Positions 8,940-18,368 of a stretch of DNA of 64,000 nt are shown here, in pieces. Source of the DNA: Rhizobium sp. CF122 (GTDB lineage Bacteria; Pseudomonadota; Alphaproteobacteria; Rhizobiales; Rhizobiaceae); NCBI RefSeq assembly GCF_000282035.1, contig NZ_AKKA01000083.1, forward strand, positions 1 through 64,000, written 5' to 3'. Position 1 is the stretch's first letter, and each line of letters begins with the position of its first letter. A program made the translations under genes and the position numbers. The notes under the pieces were generated by a model, which did not search any database, was not told where the DNA came from, and saw only the letters and a program-made list of their open reading frames with translations.

Positions 8940-9713
8940 ATGGTGACGAGTATTGTTGCGCAGTTTCCGGAATTTAGGGATCGAACCGTGCTGATCACCG
9001 GAGGCGGGTCCGGCATCGGGGCAGCGATCGTCGAGGGTTTTGCCCGGCAGGGCGCCAAGGTTTCGTTCATCGATATCGCGGAAACGGAAAGTCATGAACT
9101 CGTCGAGGGGCTGTCGCGCGACACGCTGCATCCCGTTCGCTTCCACAAGGCGGATTTGCGGGATGTTGCGGAAATCCGCAGGACGGTCGACGCGGTTGTC
9201 GCTCATTCGGGCCCGATCAGCGTGCTCGTCAATAATGCCGCGCGTGACGACCGGCACGATTTCGAAACTGTGACTGAGGAATATTGGAACGACAACCAGG
9301 CGACCAACCTGCGCCACGTCTTCTTCACCACACAGGCCGTTGCGCCCTCGATGCGTGCTGCTGGCGGCGGCGCGGTGATCAACATGTCGTCGATCGCCTT
9401 TCTCCTCAACATGCCGGAATTCCCTGCCTATTCTGCAGCAAAAGCCGGTGTGATCGGGCTGACAAAAAGCCTGGCCGGCCAGCTCGGACCTGATAACATC
9501 CGCGTCAATTGTATTCTGCCGGGTATGATCGTGACGGATCGTCAGATGAAACTCTGGCTCACCGAGGAAGGCATCGCTCGGACCGTGCAACGCCAGTGCG
9601 TCAAGAAGGTCCTGCACGCCGATGCGATCGTTGGTCCTTGCCTGTTTCTGGCGTCGAGTTGCGCGGCAGCGATCAGCGCACAATCTCTTATTGTCGATGG
9701 AGGCATTTTCTGA
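8940..9713 (+). CDS. SDR-family sugar dehydrogenase, probable galactose/aldose 1-dehydrogenase
   Basis: 257 residues (about 256 if the GTG at 8943 is used, which is better spaced from the GGGAGGA site at 8932-8938). It has the classical short-chain dehydrogenase parts: LITGGGSGIG for NAD(P) binding, NNAA, and a catalytic S...YxxxK (SSIAF... AYSAAK), ending in IVDGGIF. It is the first gene of an operon with a 2-keto-3-deoxygalactonate kinase and aldolase and a lactonase, so oxidation of an aldose such as galactose to its lactone fits. The exact sugar cannot be read from the sequence. Confidence 0.85.
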   Translation: MVTSIVAQFPEFRDRTVLITGGGSGIGAAIVEGFARQGAKVSFIDIAETESHELVEGLSRDTLHPVRFHKADLRDVAEIRRTVDAVVAHSGPISVLVNNAARDDRHDFETVTEEYWNDNQATNLRHVFFTTQAVAPSMRAAGGGAVINMSSIAFLLNMPEFPAYSAAKAGVIGLTKSLAGQLGPDNIRVNCILPGMIVTDRQMKLWLTEEGIARTVQRQCVKKVLHADAIVGPCLFLASSCAAAISAQSLIVDGGIF

Positions 9714-10630
9714 TGGCGGATCCCGCTTATGTCGCGGTGGATTGGGGAACGAGCAGTTTCCGGCTTTGGCTGATCGGCAAGGATGACAGCATCCTTGCCG
9801 AAAGTCGCAGCAATGAAGGCATGACGACGGCTGCGAAGACCGGCTTTGCCGAGGTTTTGACCTCGCACCTGGCCAAGGTGAATGCGCCAGGAAATCTTCC
9901 GGTCATCATCTGCGGCATGGCAGGTGCAAAGCAGGGATGGGTCGAGGCCGGCTATGTCGACGTGCCGACATCGCTATCTTCTATCCTCACCGGCGCGGTA
10001 TCCGTTCCCGGCCAGAGCCGCGACGTCCGCATTCTTCCGGGACTTGCCCAGAGGGATCAGGCAAGGCCCGACGTCATGCGTGGCGAGGAAACGCAGCTTC
10101 TCGGCGCGCTTGGTCCCGCAAGCACCGGATCACAGGCAGTCTGCATGCCCGGCACGCATTCGAAGTGGGTGCACGTCACGGATGGACGGGTCACCGGCTT
10201 CTCCAGCTTCATGACCGGCGAACTCTTCGATGCGATATCCAAGCATACGATCCTGTCGCATGCCGTCGCCGGAGCGGAGCAGACGCCGACAGATAAGCCA
10301 GCCTTCGAAAGCGCGATCAAGGTAGCTTACGAACAGCCTGCAATGGCGACCAACCTCTTCTTTACGGCGCGCTCGGGACAATTGCTGCACGGTCTGACGG
10401 CCGCAGCCGCACAGGCCAGGATATCGGGCACCCTGATCGGTCTGGAAGTTGCGGGCGCCATGGCGGACGCTGGAACCGGCGTCAGCATTACACTTGTCGC
10501 CGCCGGCCGGCTGCAGAACCTTTATGAAACAGCCTTCAACGCACTATCTTTACCCTTTGACACGATCGACGCTGATACAGCTGTCCGTGGTGGGCTTGCT
10601 GCCGCCGCCAAAGCTATTTGGCCGAATTAA
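9713..10630 (+). CDS. dgoK: 2-dehydro-3-deoxygalactonokinase
   Basis: 305 residues. It begins YVAVDWGTSSFRLWL, the DgoK phosphate-binding start, and contains CGMAGAKQGW and MPGTHSKWV, both family signatures. The enzyme phosphorylates 2-keto-3-deoxygalactonate in the De Ley-Doudoroff route. The ATG shares one base with the stop of the dehydrogenase (TGATG), a sign of translational coupling. A longer open frame reaching back to 9509 only overlaps the dehydrogenase in another frame and is not part of the protein. Confidence 0.93.
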   Translation: MADPAYVAVDWGTSSFRLWLIGKDDSILAESRSNEGMTTAAKTGFAEVLTSHLAKVNAPGNLPVIICGMAGAKQGWVEAGYVDVPTSLSSILTGAVSVPGQSRDVRILPGLAQRDQARPDVMRGEETQLLGALGPASTGSQAVCMPGTHSKWVHVTDGRVTGFSSFMTGELFDAISKHTILSHAVAGAEQTPTDKPAFESAIKVAYEQPAMATNLFFTARSGQLLHGLTAAAAQARISGTLIGLEVAGAMADAGTGVSITLVAAGRLQNLYETAFNALSLPFDTIDADTAVRGGLAAAAKAIWPN

Positions 10631-10645
10631 GAAAGCATCAAAGCG

Positions 10646-11278
10646 ATGAACCGCATCCCCTTCCCCACGATGAAGCGCCCGCTGATTGCCATTCTTCGGG
10701 GCATCAAGCCCGAGGAAACCGAAAGCGTGGTCGGTGCGCTGATCGAAAACGGTCTGACAGCCATTGAAATCCCGCTGAACTCGCCCGAGCCGTTTAAGTC
10801 GATCGAGATCGCCGCGAAGATGGCACCTGCCGATTGCCTGATCGGTGCCGGAACCGTGCTGACCACAGAGGCCGTCGACAGCCTGCATTCGGCGGGTGGC
10901 AAGCTGCTGGTTACGCCGAACGTCGAGCCCGAGGTTATCGTGCTTGCCCGCAATTATGGCATGGTCACCATGCCCGGCGTCTTCACGCCGACGGAAGCGC
11001 TGACCGCCGCCCGCGCTGGCGCAACGGGGTTGAAATTTTTCCCGGCCAGCGTTCTGGGGCCGTCCGGCATCACGGCAATCCGCGCAATTCTGCCGGCGGA
11101 GCTCGTGATCGCAGCCGTCGGCGGTGTCTCGGACAAGAACTTCGCTGACTACACCAAGGCCGGCATTCATGCCTTCGGCCTCGGCACCAGTCTCTACAAG
11201 CCGGGAATGACCGCGGCGGAGGTTGCCGAGCGCGCCAAGGCGACCATTTACGCCTATGATGCAGCGGTAGGAGCTTAA
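10646..11278 (+). CDS. dgoA: 2-dehydro-3-deoxy-6-phosphogalactonate aldolase
   Basis: 210 residues of the KDPG/KDPGal class I aldolase family. Visible features are LIAILRGIKPEE near the N-terminus (with the catalytic glutamate), GAGTVLT, and GLKFFPAS with the Schiff-base lysine. It splits 2-keto-3-deoxy-6-phosphogalactonate into pyruvate and glyceraldehyde 3-phosphate. It starts 15 bp after dgoK. The neighbour dgoK argues for the galacto form rather than the Entner-Doudoroff KDPG aldolase. Confidence 0.93.
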   Translation: MNRIPFPTMKRPLIAILRGIKPEETESVVGALIENGLTAIEIPLNSPEPFKSIEIAAKMAPADCLIGAGTVLTTEAVDSLHSAGGKLLVTPNVEPEVIVLARNYGMVTMPGVFTPTEALTAARAGATGLKFFPASVLGPSGITAIRAILPAELVIAAVGGVSDKNFADYTKAGIHAFGLGTSLYKPGMTAAEVAERAKATIYAYDAAVGA

Positions 11279-11283
11279 GGCGT

Positions 11284-12171
11284 ATGACGGAAATTCATGA
11301 GTTCGCGGGCAGGACACTTTGCAACACCAACTCCGTACTGGGTGAAGGCCCCACCTATGATCCGGACACGAACACGGTCTGGTGGTTCAATATTCTCGGC
11401 AAAGAGCTGCACGAGCTGAACCTTTCGACGGAAGAGAAGAAGGTGCATGCGCTGCCGATGATGGCGAGCGTGCTTGCCCGCATCGATGCCGGGCGCCAGC
11501 TGCTTGCGACTGAACAGGGCCTCTTTGTCCGCGACACGAAGAGCGGCAATCTGACCTTCTATGCAGCGCTTGAAAGCGACAAGCCGGAAAACCGCTCGAA
11601 CGACGGCCGCACACATCCATCCGGCGCACTGTGGATCGGCACGATGAGCAAGCGGGCGGAAACCCGCGCAGGCGCTATCTATCATGTCGCCGGCGGTCGA
11701 GTGACCAAGATCTTCGAGGGCATCAGCATTCCGAATTCGATCTGCTTCTCGCCGGATGGGACCATCGGATATTTCACTGACACTCGCCTCAGCCGCCTCA
11801 TGCGGGTGATGGTCGATGCGCAGACCGGCCTTCCGACCGGCGAACCGATTGTCCTCGTGGACACCATGGATGAGCCGGGCGGCATCGATGGCTCGGTTGT
11901 CGACGCCGACGGATATATCTGGAATGCGCGTTGGGGTGCCGGCACGGTCGATCGCTACAGCCCGGACGGGCTGCGCATCTCGCGTTACAAGGTGCCTGCG
12001 GCCCAGCCCTCCTGCCCCGCCTTCATCGGAAGGAACGGCGACCGCCTCGCAGTCACCACGGCATGGGAAGGACTGGATGACGATGCGCGGTCCATGCAAC
12101 CACAGGCTGGGTCCCTGCTCGAGCTTGACGTCACGGTGAAGGGAATTTTTGACCCCGTTTATGTGATCTGA
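11284..12171 (+). CDS. SMP-30/gluconolaconase-family sugar lactonase
   Basis: 295 residues of the SMP-30/LRE beta-propeller family. Expected metal-site regions are present: NSVLGEGPTYDP at the N-terminus (glutamate ligand), SNDGRTHPSGALWIGTM (asparagine and aspartate), and SIPNSICFSPDG. It follows dgoA by only 5 bp and closes the operon. Within this pathway it would open the lactone made by the first gene. The dehydratase that should follow (galactonate dehydratase) is not in the window. A terminator follows directly. Confidence 0.9.
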   Translation: MTEIHEFAGRTLCNTNSVLGEGPTYDPDTNTVWWFNILGKELHELNLSTEEKKVHALPMMASVLARIDAGRQLLATEQGLFVRDTKSGNLTFYAALESDKPENRSNDGRTHPSGALWIGTMSKRAETRAGAIYHVAGGRVTKIFEGISIPNSICFSPDGTIGYFTDTRLSRLMRVMVDAQTGLPTGEPIVLVDTMDEPGGIDGSVVDADGYIWNARWGAGTVDRYSPDGLRISRYKVPAAQPSCPAFIGRNGDRLAVTTAWEGLDDDARSMQPQAGSLLELDVTVKGIFDPVYVI

Positions 12172-12191
12172 CGCGAAACCGGGCACAATGC

Positions 12192-12220
12192 AAAGGGCAC
12201 CCCCTGGGCGCCCTTTTTGT
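12192..12220 (+). terminator. Terminator of the sugar-acid operon
   Basis: AAAGGGC and GCCCTTT form a stem around a short C-rich loop, followed by a T-run, 20 bp after the lactonase stop codon. Confidence 0.75.
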
Positions 12221-12422
12221 TTCCATCGGTGGGTTGATTGGTGAGGCCCCTGCAGCATTTGCGATAGAAGTTCCGCGAAATTAGCAATCTTTGCGCGATT
12301 TTTTTCGGGAACCAATAGAAATCCCATTCATTTCAATAGGGAACCGGCCAAATGGACGCCCGACCGCGAAGGGACGGCAAAATGGCTAGAGATCACTATT
12401 GAACTGAAAAGGTAGGTTCGAA

Positions 12423-13046
12423 ATGACACGCAAACTTCTCACAACCGTTGCCGCTGGTGCCTTGTTTGCCACGGCTTTCGCACCCGCGGCATTCTCACAG
12501 AGCACAACCCAGCCGGCTGATCCGAACGCTCCGGCCACACAGGCGGCGCCAGGGGATCCGGCAGCTCCGCCAAAGGTTCCGGATGCAACGGCTCCGGTCC
12601 CGGCAGGTGACGCGGCTCAGGCGCCGGCGCCGGCTGAGACGACCGATACCGCGCAGGCGGGCGGCGGCGCGTATCTGACCGAGCAGGCTGCCGACCAGGT
12701 GAGTGCGAACACCTATATCGGCCAGTCGGTCTATAATAGTCAGAACGAAAGCATCGGTAGCGTCAACGACCTGATCATGAAGAAGGACGGCGGCTTGGTC
12801 GCAGCGATCGTCGGTGTCGGCGGCTTCCTCGGAATCGGCGAGAAGAATGTTGCCGTTCCGATGGATAAGATCACCGTCGCCCAGAACACCCAGGACGGCA
12901 GCGTCAAGCTGACCACCTCTGAGACCGCGGAATCGCTGAATGCGGCACCGGAGTTCAAGACGCTTCAGATGCTCGCAGCCGAGAAGGCCCCCGCGCCAGG
13001 TGGTACAACAGACACCACGGCCACAGGCTCGACAACGAACAATTAA
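12423..13046 (+). CDS. Exported PRC-barrel domain protein
   Basis: 207 residues with a clear signal peptide (MTRKLLTTVAAGALFATAF, then APAAFSQ). Next is a low-complexity A/P/T/Q linker (about 25-80). A PRC-barrel fold follows at about 93-175, including IGQSVYNSQNESIGSVNDL and VGVGGFLGIGEKNVAVPMD. A second low-complexity tail ends in T and N repeats. Such proteins are common and often abundant in the rhizobial envelope; the function is not established. It has its own upstream space after the sugar operon terminator and is convergent with the GGDEF-EAL gene. Confidence 0.85.
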   Translation: MTRKLLTTVAAGALFATAFAPAAFSQSTTQPADPNAPATQAAPGDPAAPPKVPDATAPVPAGDAAQAPAPAETTDTAQAGGGAYLTEQAADQVSANTYIGQSVYNSQNESIGSVNDLIMKKDGGLVAAIVGVGGFLGIGEKNVAVPMDKITVAQNTQDGSVKLTTSETAESLNAAPEFKTLQMLAAEKAPAPGGTTDTTATGSTTNN

Positions 13047-13103
13047 GATATGCGCAGTGAGGACCGCGGAACCGGTGGCGTCCGAAAGGGCGCCATCGGC
13101 GTT

Positions 13104-14462
13104 TCAGGCGCTGACGCGATCCGACGTATCGTAGTAATTCTCGTGCAGGAACCGCAGCGTCGCGATGCCATCGGCGGGCTTGCCGAAGTGATAGCCCTGC
13201 CCCATGCCGCAGCCGAGCGAGCGCAGCTTGACTGCTTCCGAATAATCCTCGATCCCTTCCGCGACCACTTCCAGATCAAGCCCCTCGCACATCGTGAGGA
13301 TCGCCTTGATGATGTGCTCGGAAGCGCGGTCGGAGTTGATCCGCGACACAAAGGCGCGATCGATCTTGATCTTGTCGAACATGAAATCACGCAGGCGACC
13401 GAGGCTCGACTGGCCGGTCCCGAAATCATCCAGCGAGATGCGCACACCTGCCTGGCGCAGATCGGCGATGATCCGATTTGCCGTATCGGCCGAGCCCATC
13501 ATCGCAGTTTCGGTGATCTCCAGTTCGAGCCGGTGCGGGTCGAAACCGACCCGGCCGAGGATCGACAGGATACTGCTGCTCGTGCCCGGATCCATCAACT
13601 GCGCCGAGGAGAGATTGAAGGAGAGGAAGAGTTCGCGCGGCCAGGAAAGTGCCGCTTCCGCCGCCTTGCGCAGCAACGCCTCAGACAACGCGTCAATAAA
13701 ACCGCGTTCTTCAGCAAGCGGCACGAAAACGCCCGGTGAAACGAAGCCCAGATCCGGATCGTTCCATCGCGCCAAAGCTTCGAAGCCCACGACCTGGCTG
13801 TTGGCGAGTGCGACGATCGGCTGAAAATGCACGTCGATCGCGTCGGAGATGATGGCGTTGCGCAACGCCTGTTCCAATTGCGTCGCGCGCTTCATTTCCT
13901 GGGCGATCTCGCGGGAATAGACGGTGATCTGGCCACGGCCGCGCCGCTTTGACCGGTAGAGTGCGGTCTCAGCGCTTTTCAGCAGTTCCTCGAACTCCTC
14001 GCCAGCAAATGGATAGATCGAAAAGCCGAAGGATGCCGACAACCTCACATTGCGATCGCCGAGATCGTAGGGCGCCGACAGCACCTCGCGGATCATCTGG
14101 CCGAATTTCTCGGCGCTGGCCCGCTCGAATACCAGCGGCAGGACAAAGGCAAATTCGTCGCCGTCATGACGCGTGACCAAGGCGCCATCCGGAATGCAGG
14201 CCTTCAGCCGATGGGCGACCTGGCAGAGAATCTCGTCGCCCGCCGATGAGCCGAAGAGATCGTTGATCGGTTTGAAGGAATCGAGATTGGCGATGCCGAC
14301 CGTAAATGGTGCAGGATCACCCGCGCGTTCCGCGGCGATCTGGGCAATCCGGTCGCGCATGCGGTAGCGGTTGCCGAGGCCGGTCAGCAGATCGGTATAG
14401 GCCATCGTCTGAAGTTCATTCTGACTTACAGGCACCAAAGGCATTTCAGCCGACATCATCAT
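13104..14462 (-). CDS. GGDEF-EAL protein, probable c-di-GMP phosphodiesterase
   Basis: 452 residues, soluble, no membrane segment. A GGDEF domain (about 20-185) is followed by an EAL domain (about 195-440). The cyclase signature reads DGDEF (100-104) and the first metal aspartate is Asn59 in IANLDSFK, so cyclase activity is doubtful. The EAL domain has its key parts: FEALAR (228-233), NLSS (283-286), ELEITETA, LDDFGTG (344-350), KIKID, AEGIE and GQGYHFGKP. It therefore most likely degrades c-di-GMP, with the GGDEF part perhaps sensing GTP. It sits just downstream of the PAS-REC gene on the same strand. Confidence 0.88.
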   Translation of the reverse strand: MMMSAEMPLVPVSQNELQTMAYTDLLTGLGNRYRMRDRIAQIAAERAGDPAPFTVGIANLDSFKPINDLFGSSAGDEILCQVAHRLKACIPDGALVTRHDGDEFAFVLPLVFERASAEKFGQMIREVLSAPYDLGDRNVRLSASFGFSIYPFAGEEFEELLKSAETALYRSKRRGRGQITVYSREIAQEMKRATQLEQALRNAIISDAIDVHFQPIVALANSQVVGFEALARWNDPDLGFVSPGVFVPLAEERGFIDALSEALLRKAAEAALSWPRELFLSFNLSSAQLMDPGTSSSILSILGRVGFDPHRLELEITETAMMGSADTANRIIADLRQAGVRISLDDFGTGQSSLGRLRDFMFDKIKIDRAFVSRINSDRASEHIIKAILTMCEGLDLEVVAEGIEDYSEAVKLRSLGCGMGQGYHFGKPADGIATLRFLHENYYDTSDRVSA

Positions 14463-14585
14463 TCAGACCCAGACTGCACCAATGCGGGAAAGGATGGCGG
14501 GCAAGTCTTAAGAATTCGATAGTGGATCGGCCGCGTTGAAACCGTGTTCTGTCCCAAGATTTAGGGAGTTGACGAGCTTTGTTCG

Positions 14586-16307
14586 TCACATGCTGGCCCG
14601 TTGGAGATCCCCCGCAAGGTACTTCTGAAAGATCCCCTGAAGAATATCGGGGCTCACCGGCTTCATGATCACATCGTCCATTCCGGCCTTTGCGCACTCA
14701 GCTCGATCACGCTCGAAGGCCTGAGTAAGAACGCCGATAATCGGCGTTCTTGAGCTGCCGTCTTCCTCTGTCTGGCGGATCAACCGCGCCGCTTCGAAAC
14801 CATTGAAGCCTGGCAGCGATATGTCCATCAGGATGATTTTCGGCTGATGCTCGGTCCACAAACGAACCGCTTCATCGCCGCTTGGAGCGATCAGGTAGCG
14901 ATAGCCGAGACCTTCGAGAATCTGCGAGAAGACGATCTGGTTGATGTCGTTGTCTTCGGCAACGAGCACGTCGAGCGTGCTCATCTCCTCGACGGTGGTG
15001 ATTTCCCAATCGGTGTCGATGCCTTCGGCGATTTGGCCCCGATTGCTACGGTTGAAATGCCGAGCGATCTGGAAGGTGAGCTCATTGGCGAGCTGGAAGC
15101 CGTCCATCACCAGCGCCGGGATGCCATACTGCTCGGCAAGCTCAAGGCAGCGCATGCCAAGCTGATTGTCGATCACAAGCAGGTCAAGCGAGATGCCGGA
15201 AGAGCTCGCGATCTCCAGGAAGTGCTCTTCCTCATCCTCACCGCGGACCGAGCAAGCCTCGAAGCCATATTTGGCGAGGGTCCGCAAGGCCGCTGCTTCG
15301 GCCACCACGTCCGACGTCACCACCAGGACTTTCCGACCCGAGAAGTTCTCCGGGACGATCGCCTCCATCGCGGCCGGTTCGCGGCGCTCGCCGCTGCCGC
15401 CCATGGGAACGTAGGCGCGCCGATAGGAATTCTTGCTCGATGTTGTGACCGTCGACGCAAACCGGAATTCATCGAGGTCGGCGCCGTCCCGCGGCAGGTC
15501 CTGCATCGTCGAGACGAGAAAATAGCGCCCGGGCTTGCCGATGCGGTGCTTGCGCGCGACGATGTCGCGTTCCGCGCCGTCGCGGGAGACCTGCCGCTGG
15601 CGGGAGATCGACATTTCGCCGGTCTCCAGTACATGACGGTCACTTTCCTCGAAGCGCTGGGCAACCTCCTTGGAGAACAGGTCTCCGCTCTTGCGGCCGA
15701 GCACTTCATCGACCGTCGTCTGGTATTTTTCGCAAAAGGCGATGTTCACGGCGACGTAGTTCAGATTGCGGTCCTTGACGAAGAGCGGGAACGGCAGGTT
15801 GTCGAGGATATCCTCGGTGAGCTGCACGCGTTCCAGATCGGAGCGCCACTGTTCCTCACGCTTCTTGTCCTCGGAGATGTCCTGGATGACGCAGACGCCA
15901 TAGCCGCTCGCGAGGCGACGCTTGCCGAACCGAATCCAGCGGTCCGTACCGTGCCGCTCGACCGCTTCGAAGCGTTCGCGCCAATGCGAGGCGATTTTCT
16001 GGGACAACCAATCCTCACGGCTCATCGCGCCTTGGTAGCTTGCCGACTGCGTGCCGATGCCGGTGTCGTAAATCGCGCCCAGGAAGTCTCGCAACCGAGT
16101 GCCGGGCTTGAGCATGGTCTCCGATATCGGAAAGAAATCGAGAACCTGGTGGCTCGCAAAGATCATGTGATCGGTCTTGTTGTAGACGATGAACGCGGCG
16201 CCTAGACTCTCGCATACCGCGTCAAACAGCGTCGTCTGCAGGCTGGTGTCAGCCGACATTTCGCTACTCACAGATGATGTGTCCGCTTTTTCGAAGCCGG
16301 CACTCAT
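14586..16307 (-). CDS. PAS-PAS-REC-REC signalling protein without a kinase domain
   Basis: 573 residues from the ATG at 16307; further in-frame codons upstream would overlap the divergent mutL gene and look non-coding. Two PAS regions come first (about 25-145 and 160-275; FIVYNKTDHMIFASHQ and FPLFVKDRNLNYVAVN). A receiver-like domain follows (about 305-410, KVLVVTSD and LLVIDNQLG), then a canonical receiver (about 435-560) with VAEDND, phospho-acceptor LMDISLPGFNG, and KPVS. No HisKA, HATPase or output domain is visible. It needs a separate kinase or acts by protein contact. The GGDEF-EAL gene follows 123 bp downstream on the same strand. Confidence 0.82.
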   Translation of the reverse strand: MSAGFEKADTSSVSSEMSADTSLQTTLFDAVCESLGAAFIVYNKTDHMIFASHQVLDFFPISETMLKPGTRLRDFLGAIYDTGIGTQSASYQGAMSREDWLSQKIASHWRERFEAVERHGTDRWIRFGKRRLASGYGVCVIQDISEDKKREEQWRSDLERVQLTEDILDNLPFPLFVKDRNLNYVAVNIAFCEKYQTTVDEVLGRKSGDLFSKEVAQRFEESDRHVLETGEMSISRQRQVSRDGAERDIVARKHRIGKPGRYFLVSTMQDLPRDGADLDEFRFASTVTTSSKNSYRRAYVPMGGSGERREPAAMEAIVPENFSGRKVLVVTSDVVAEAAALRTLAKYGFEACSVRGEDEEEHFLEIASSSGISLDLLVIDNQLGMRCLELAEQYGIPALVMDGFQLANELTFQIARHFNRSNRGQIAEGIDTDWEITTVEEMSTLDVLVAEDNDINQIVFSQILEGLGYRYLIAPSGDEAVRLWTEHQPKIILMDISLPGFNGFEAARLIRQTEEDGSSRTPIIGVLTQAFERDRAECAKAGMDDVIMKPVSPDILQGIFQKYLAGDLQRASM

Positions 16308-16484
16308 TCCTACGCGTCCCACATCTGTCCGATTAAAACCCAGTCCTCGGAAGTAAGTCGCAAAATGGCACCTTTGTCTTAAGGCGCGCTTAACGTTAAG
16401 CAACCGGAATTGGAGCGTGCAGAACGGTGATCGGCCAGCGCTTTGGCACTTCCCTCCGCTCCACGAATCCAAGAGAATAGGCGC

Positions 16485-18299
16485 ATGGCCATCAGACAGC
16501 TTTCAGAAACCCTCATCAACCAGATCGCGGCCGGCGAAGTCATCGAACGGCCGGCCAGTGCCGCCAAGGAGTTGATCGAGAACGCCCTTGACGCAGGGGC
16601 GACTCGCATCGAGGTGGCGACATCGGGCGGCGGAAAGAGCCTGCTGCGGGTTTCCGACAATGGCTCGGGCATGGATGTTGCCGATCTGGAGCTCGCCGTA
16701 CGCCGCCATTGCACCTCCAAGATCACCAATACGCTGGACGACATTCGCACGCTCGGCTTTCGCGGCGAGGCGCTGCCATCGATCGGATCGGTAGCGCGGC
16801 TCAGCATTTCCAGCCGCCGTCGGGACGGCGCCGGTGGCAACGAAATCACCGTCGAGGGTGGCAGAATTACGCATCTTCGCCCGTCACCCGGCAATCCGGG
16901 CACGATCGTCGAGGTTCGCGATCTCTTCTTCGCGACCCCCGCCCGCCTGAAATTCCTCAAGACGGAGAAGGCCGAGGCTGCGGCGATCACTGAGGTCGTC
17001 AAGCGCATGGCGATTGCGTTTCCCGGGGTGCGCTTCGTGCTCTCCGGGACTGACCGCACGACACTGGAATTGCCGGCGACGGGCGACGACCATCTGGCGC
17101 GCATGGCGCAGATCCTCGGCAAGGACTTCCGCGACAACGCCATCGAAATCGATGCCGAGCGGGAAGGCGTATCGCTGACAGGCTTTACCGGCGTGCCGAC
17201 GTTCAATCGTGGCAACTCGGCCCATCAGTACGCCTTCGTCAACGGCCGCCCGGTGCAGGACAAGCTCATCCTCTCGGCAATCCGCGGCGCCTATGCCGAG
17301 ACGATCCCTGCCGGGCGCTATCCGGTTGCGGTGCTGTCGATCAGGCTCGATCCAGTCCTTGTCGATGTCAACGTGCACCCGGCCAAATCAGACGTGCGGT
17401 TCCGGGACCCGCAACTGGTGCGCGGCCTGATCGTCGGGGCCGTACGCGAGGCGCTGGCGCGCGATGGCAGCCGCGCAGCGACAACCGGCGCAGACGGGAT
17501 GCTGCGCTCCTTCCGGCCCGGCTTCCAGCCTAGCGCCCAGCGGCCGCAACAGCCCTGGTCGGCGGCGACATCGCCGTCGCGCCCGTTTTACCAGGCCGCA
17601 AACAGCGGCTTCGGGGAGCGGCCGCAAGCTTCCTTCGACGGGCTTGTGACGCCGACAGCGCGCAACGACGCCGCGTCGTCCCCGAGAATGCCGGTGGTGC
17701 CAGAAGAGCCGCCGCAGCTCTATCCGCTTGGTGCGGCCCGGGCGCAGATCCACGAAAACTACATCGTCGCACAGACGGATGACGGCTTGGTCATCGTCGA
17801 CCAGCACGCCGCACACGAACGCCTCGTGTTCGAGGCGATGCGCAAGGCGCTGCATTCCAAGCGGCTGGCCTCGCAGGTGCTTCTTATTCCCGAGATCGTC
17901 GACCTGCCTGAAGAGGACTGCGACCGGCTGATGCAGTTTGCGGCGGATCTCGGCGAGCTGGGACTGGCGATTGAACGCTTCGGGCCGGGCGCCATCGCGG
18001 TGCGCGAGACACCTGCCATGCTTGGAGAGGTGGATGCCACGGGGCTCATTCGGCAGCTGGCGGACGAGATCGCCGAATGGGATACGGCCTCCGGCCTGTC
18101 GGCCAAGCTCGAATATGTGGCGGCGACCATGGCCTGCCACGGATCCGTGCGCTCAGGACGGCGGCTGCGCCCGGAAGAAATGAACGCGCTTCTGCGCCAG
18201 ATGGAAGTGACCCCCGGTTCCGGACAGTGTAACCACGGACGCCCGACCTATATTGAGCTCAAGCTTTCGGACATCGAACGGTTGTTCGGCCGCAGTTGA
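16485..18299 (+). CDS. mutL: DNA mismatch repair protein MutL (endonuclease type)
   Basis: 604 residues. The GHKL ATPase region begins IRQLSETLINQIAAGEVIER and has ENALDAGA, DNGSGM and GFRGEALPSI. A P/Q/S-rich linker covers about 335-420. The C-terminal dimerisation domain carries DQHAAHERLVFE, which matches the DQHA(X)2E(X)4E metal-binding nuclease motif, and ends with QCNHGRPTYIEL. The presence of that motif fits organisms without MutH. The start at 16485 is chosen because the conserved N-terminus begins MAIRQL; upstream codons are not conserved in kind. Confidence 0.96.
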   Translation: MAIRQLSETLINQIAAGEVIERPASAAKELIENALDAGATRIEVATSGGGKSLLRVSDNGSGMDVADLELAVRRHCTSKITNTLDDIRTLGFRGEALPSIGSVARLSISSRRRDGAGGNEITVEGGRITHLRPSPGNPGTIVEVRDLFFATPARLKFLKTEKAEAAAITEVVKRMAIAFPGVRFVLSGTDRTTLELPATGDDHLARMAQILGKDFRDNAIEIDAEREGVSLTGFTGVPTFNRGNSAHQYAFVNGRPVQDKLILSAIRGAYAETIPAGRYPVAVLSIRLDPVLVDVNVHPAKSDVRFRDPQLVRGLIVGAVREALARDGSRAATTGADGMLRSFRPGFQPSAQRPQQPWSAATSPSRPFYQAANSGFGERPQASFDGLVTPTARNDAASSPRMPVVPEEPPQLYPLGAARAQIHENYIVAQTDDGLVIVDQHAAHERLVFEAMRKALHSKRLASQVLLIPEIVDLPEEDCDRLMQFAADLGELGLAIERFGPGAIAVRETPAMLGEVDATGLIRQLADEIAEWDTASGLSAKLEYVAATMACHGSVRSGRRLRPEEMNALLRQMEVTPGSGQCNHGRPTYIELKLSDIERLFGRS

Positions 18300-18368
18300 A
18301 AAAGCTGGAAAAGGCCGCGGCGGCACGTTATGGCAGGGATATGACAAGCCTGTAAGGAAACGGAGCGC

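Noticed and set aside
14847..16205. 452-codon plus-strand frame across the PAS-REC gene
   Set aside because: Antisense shadow; the minus-strand frame has clear PAS and receiver motifs.
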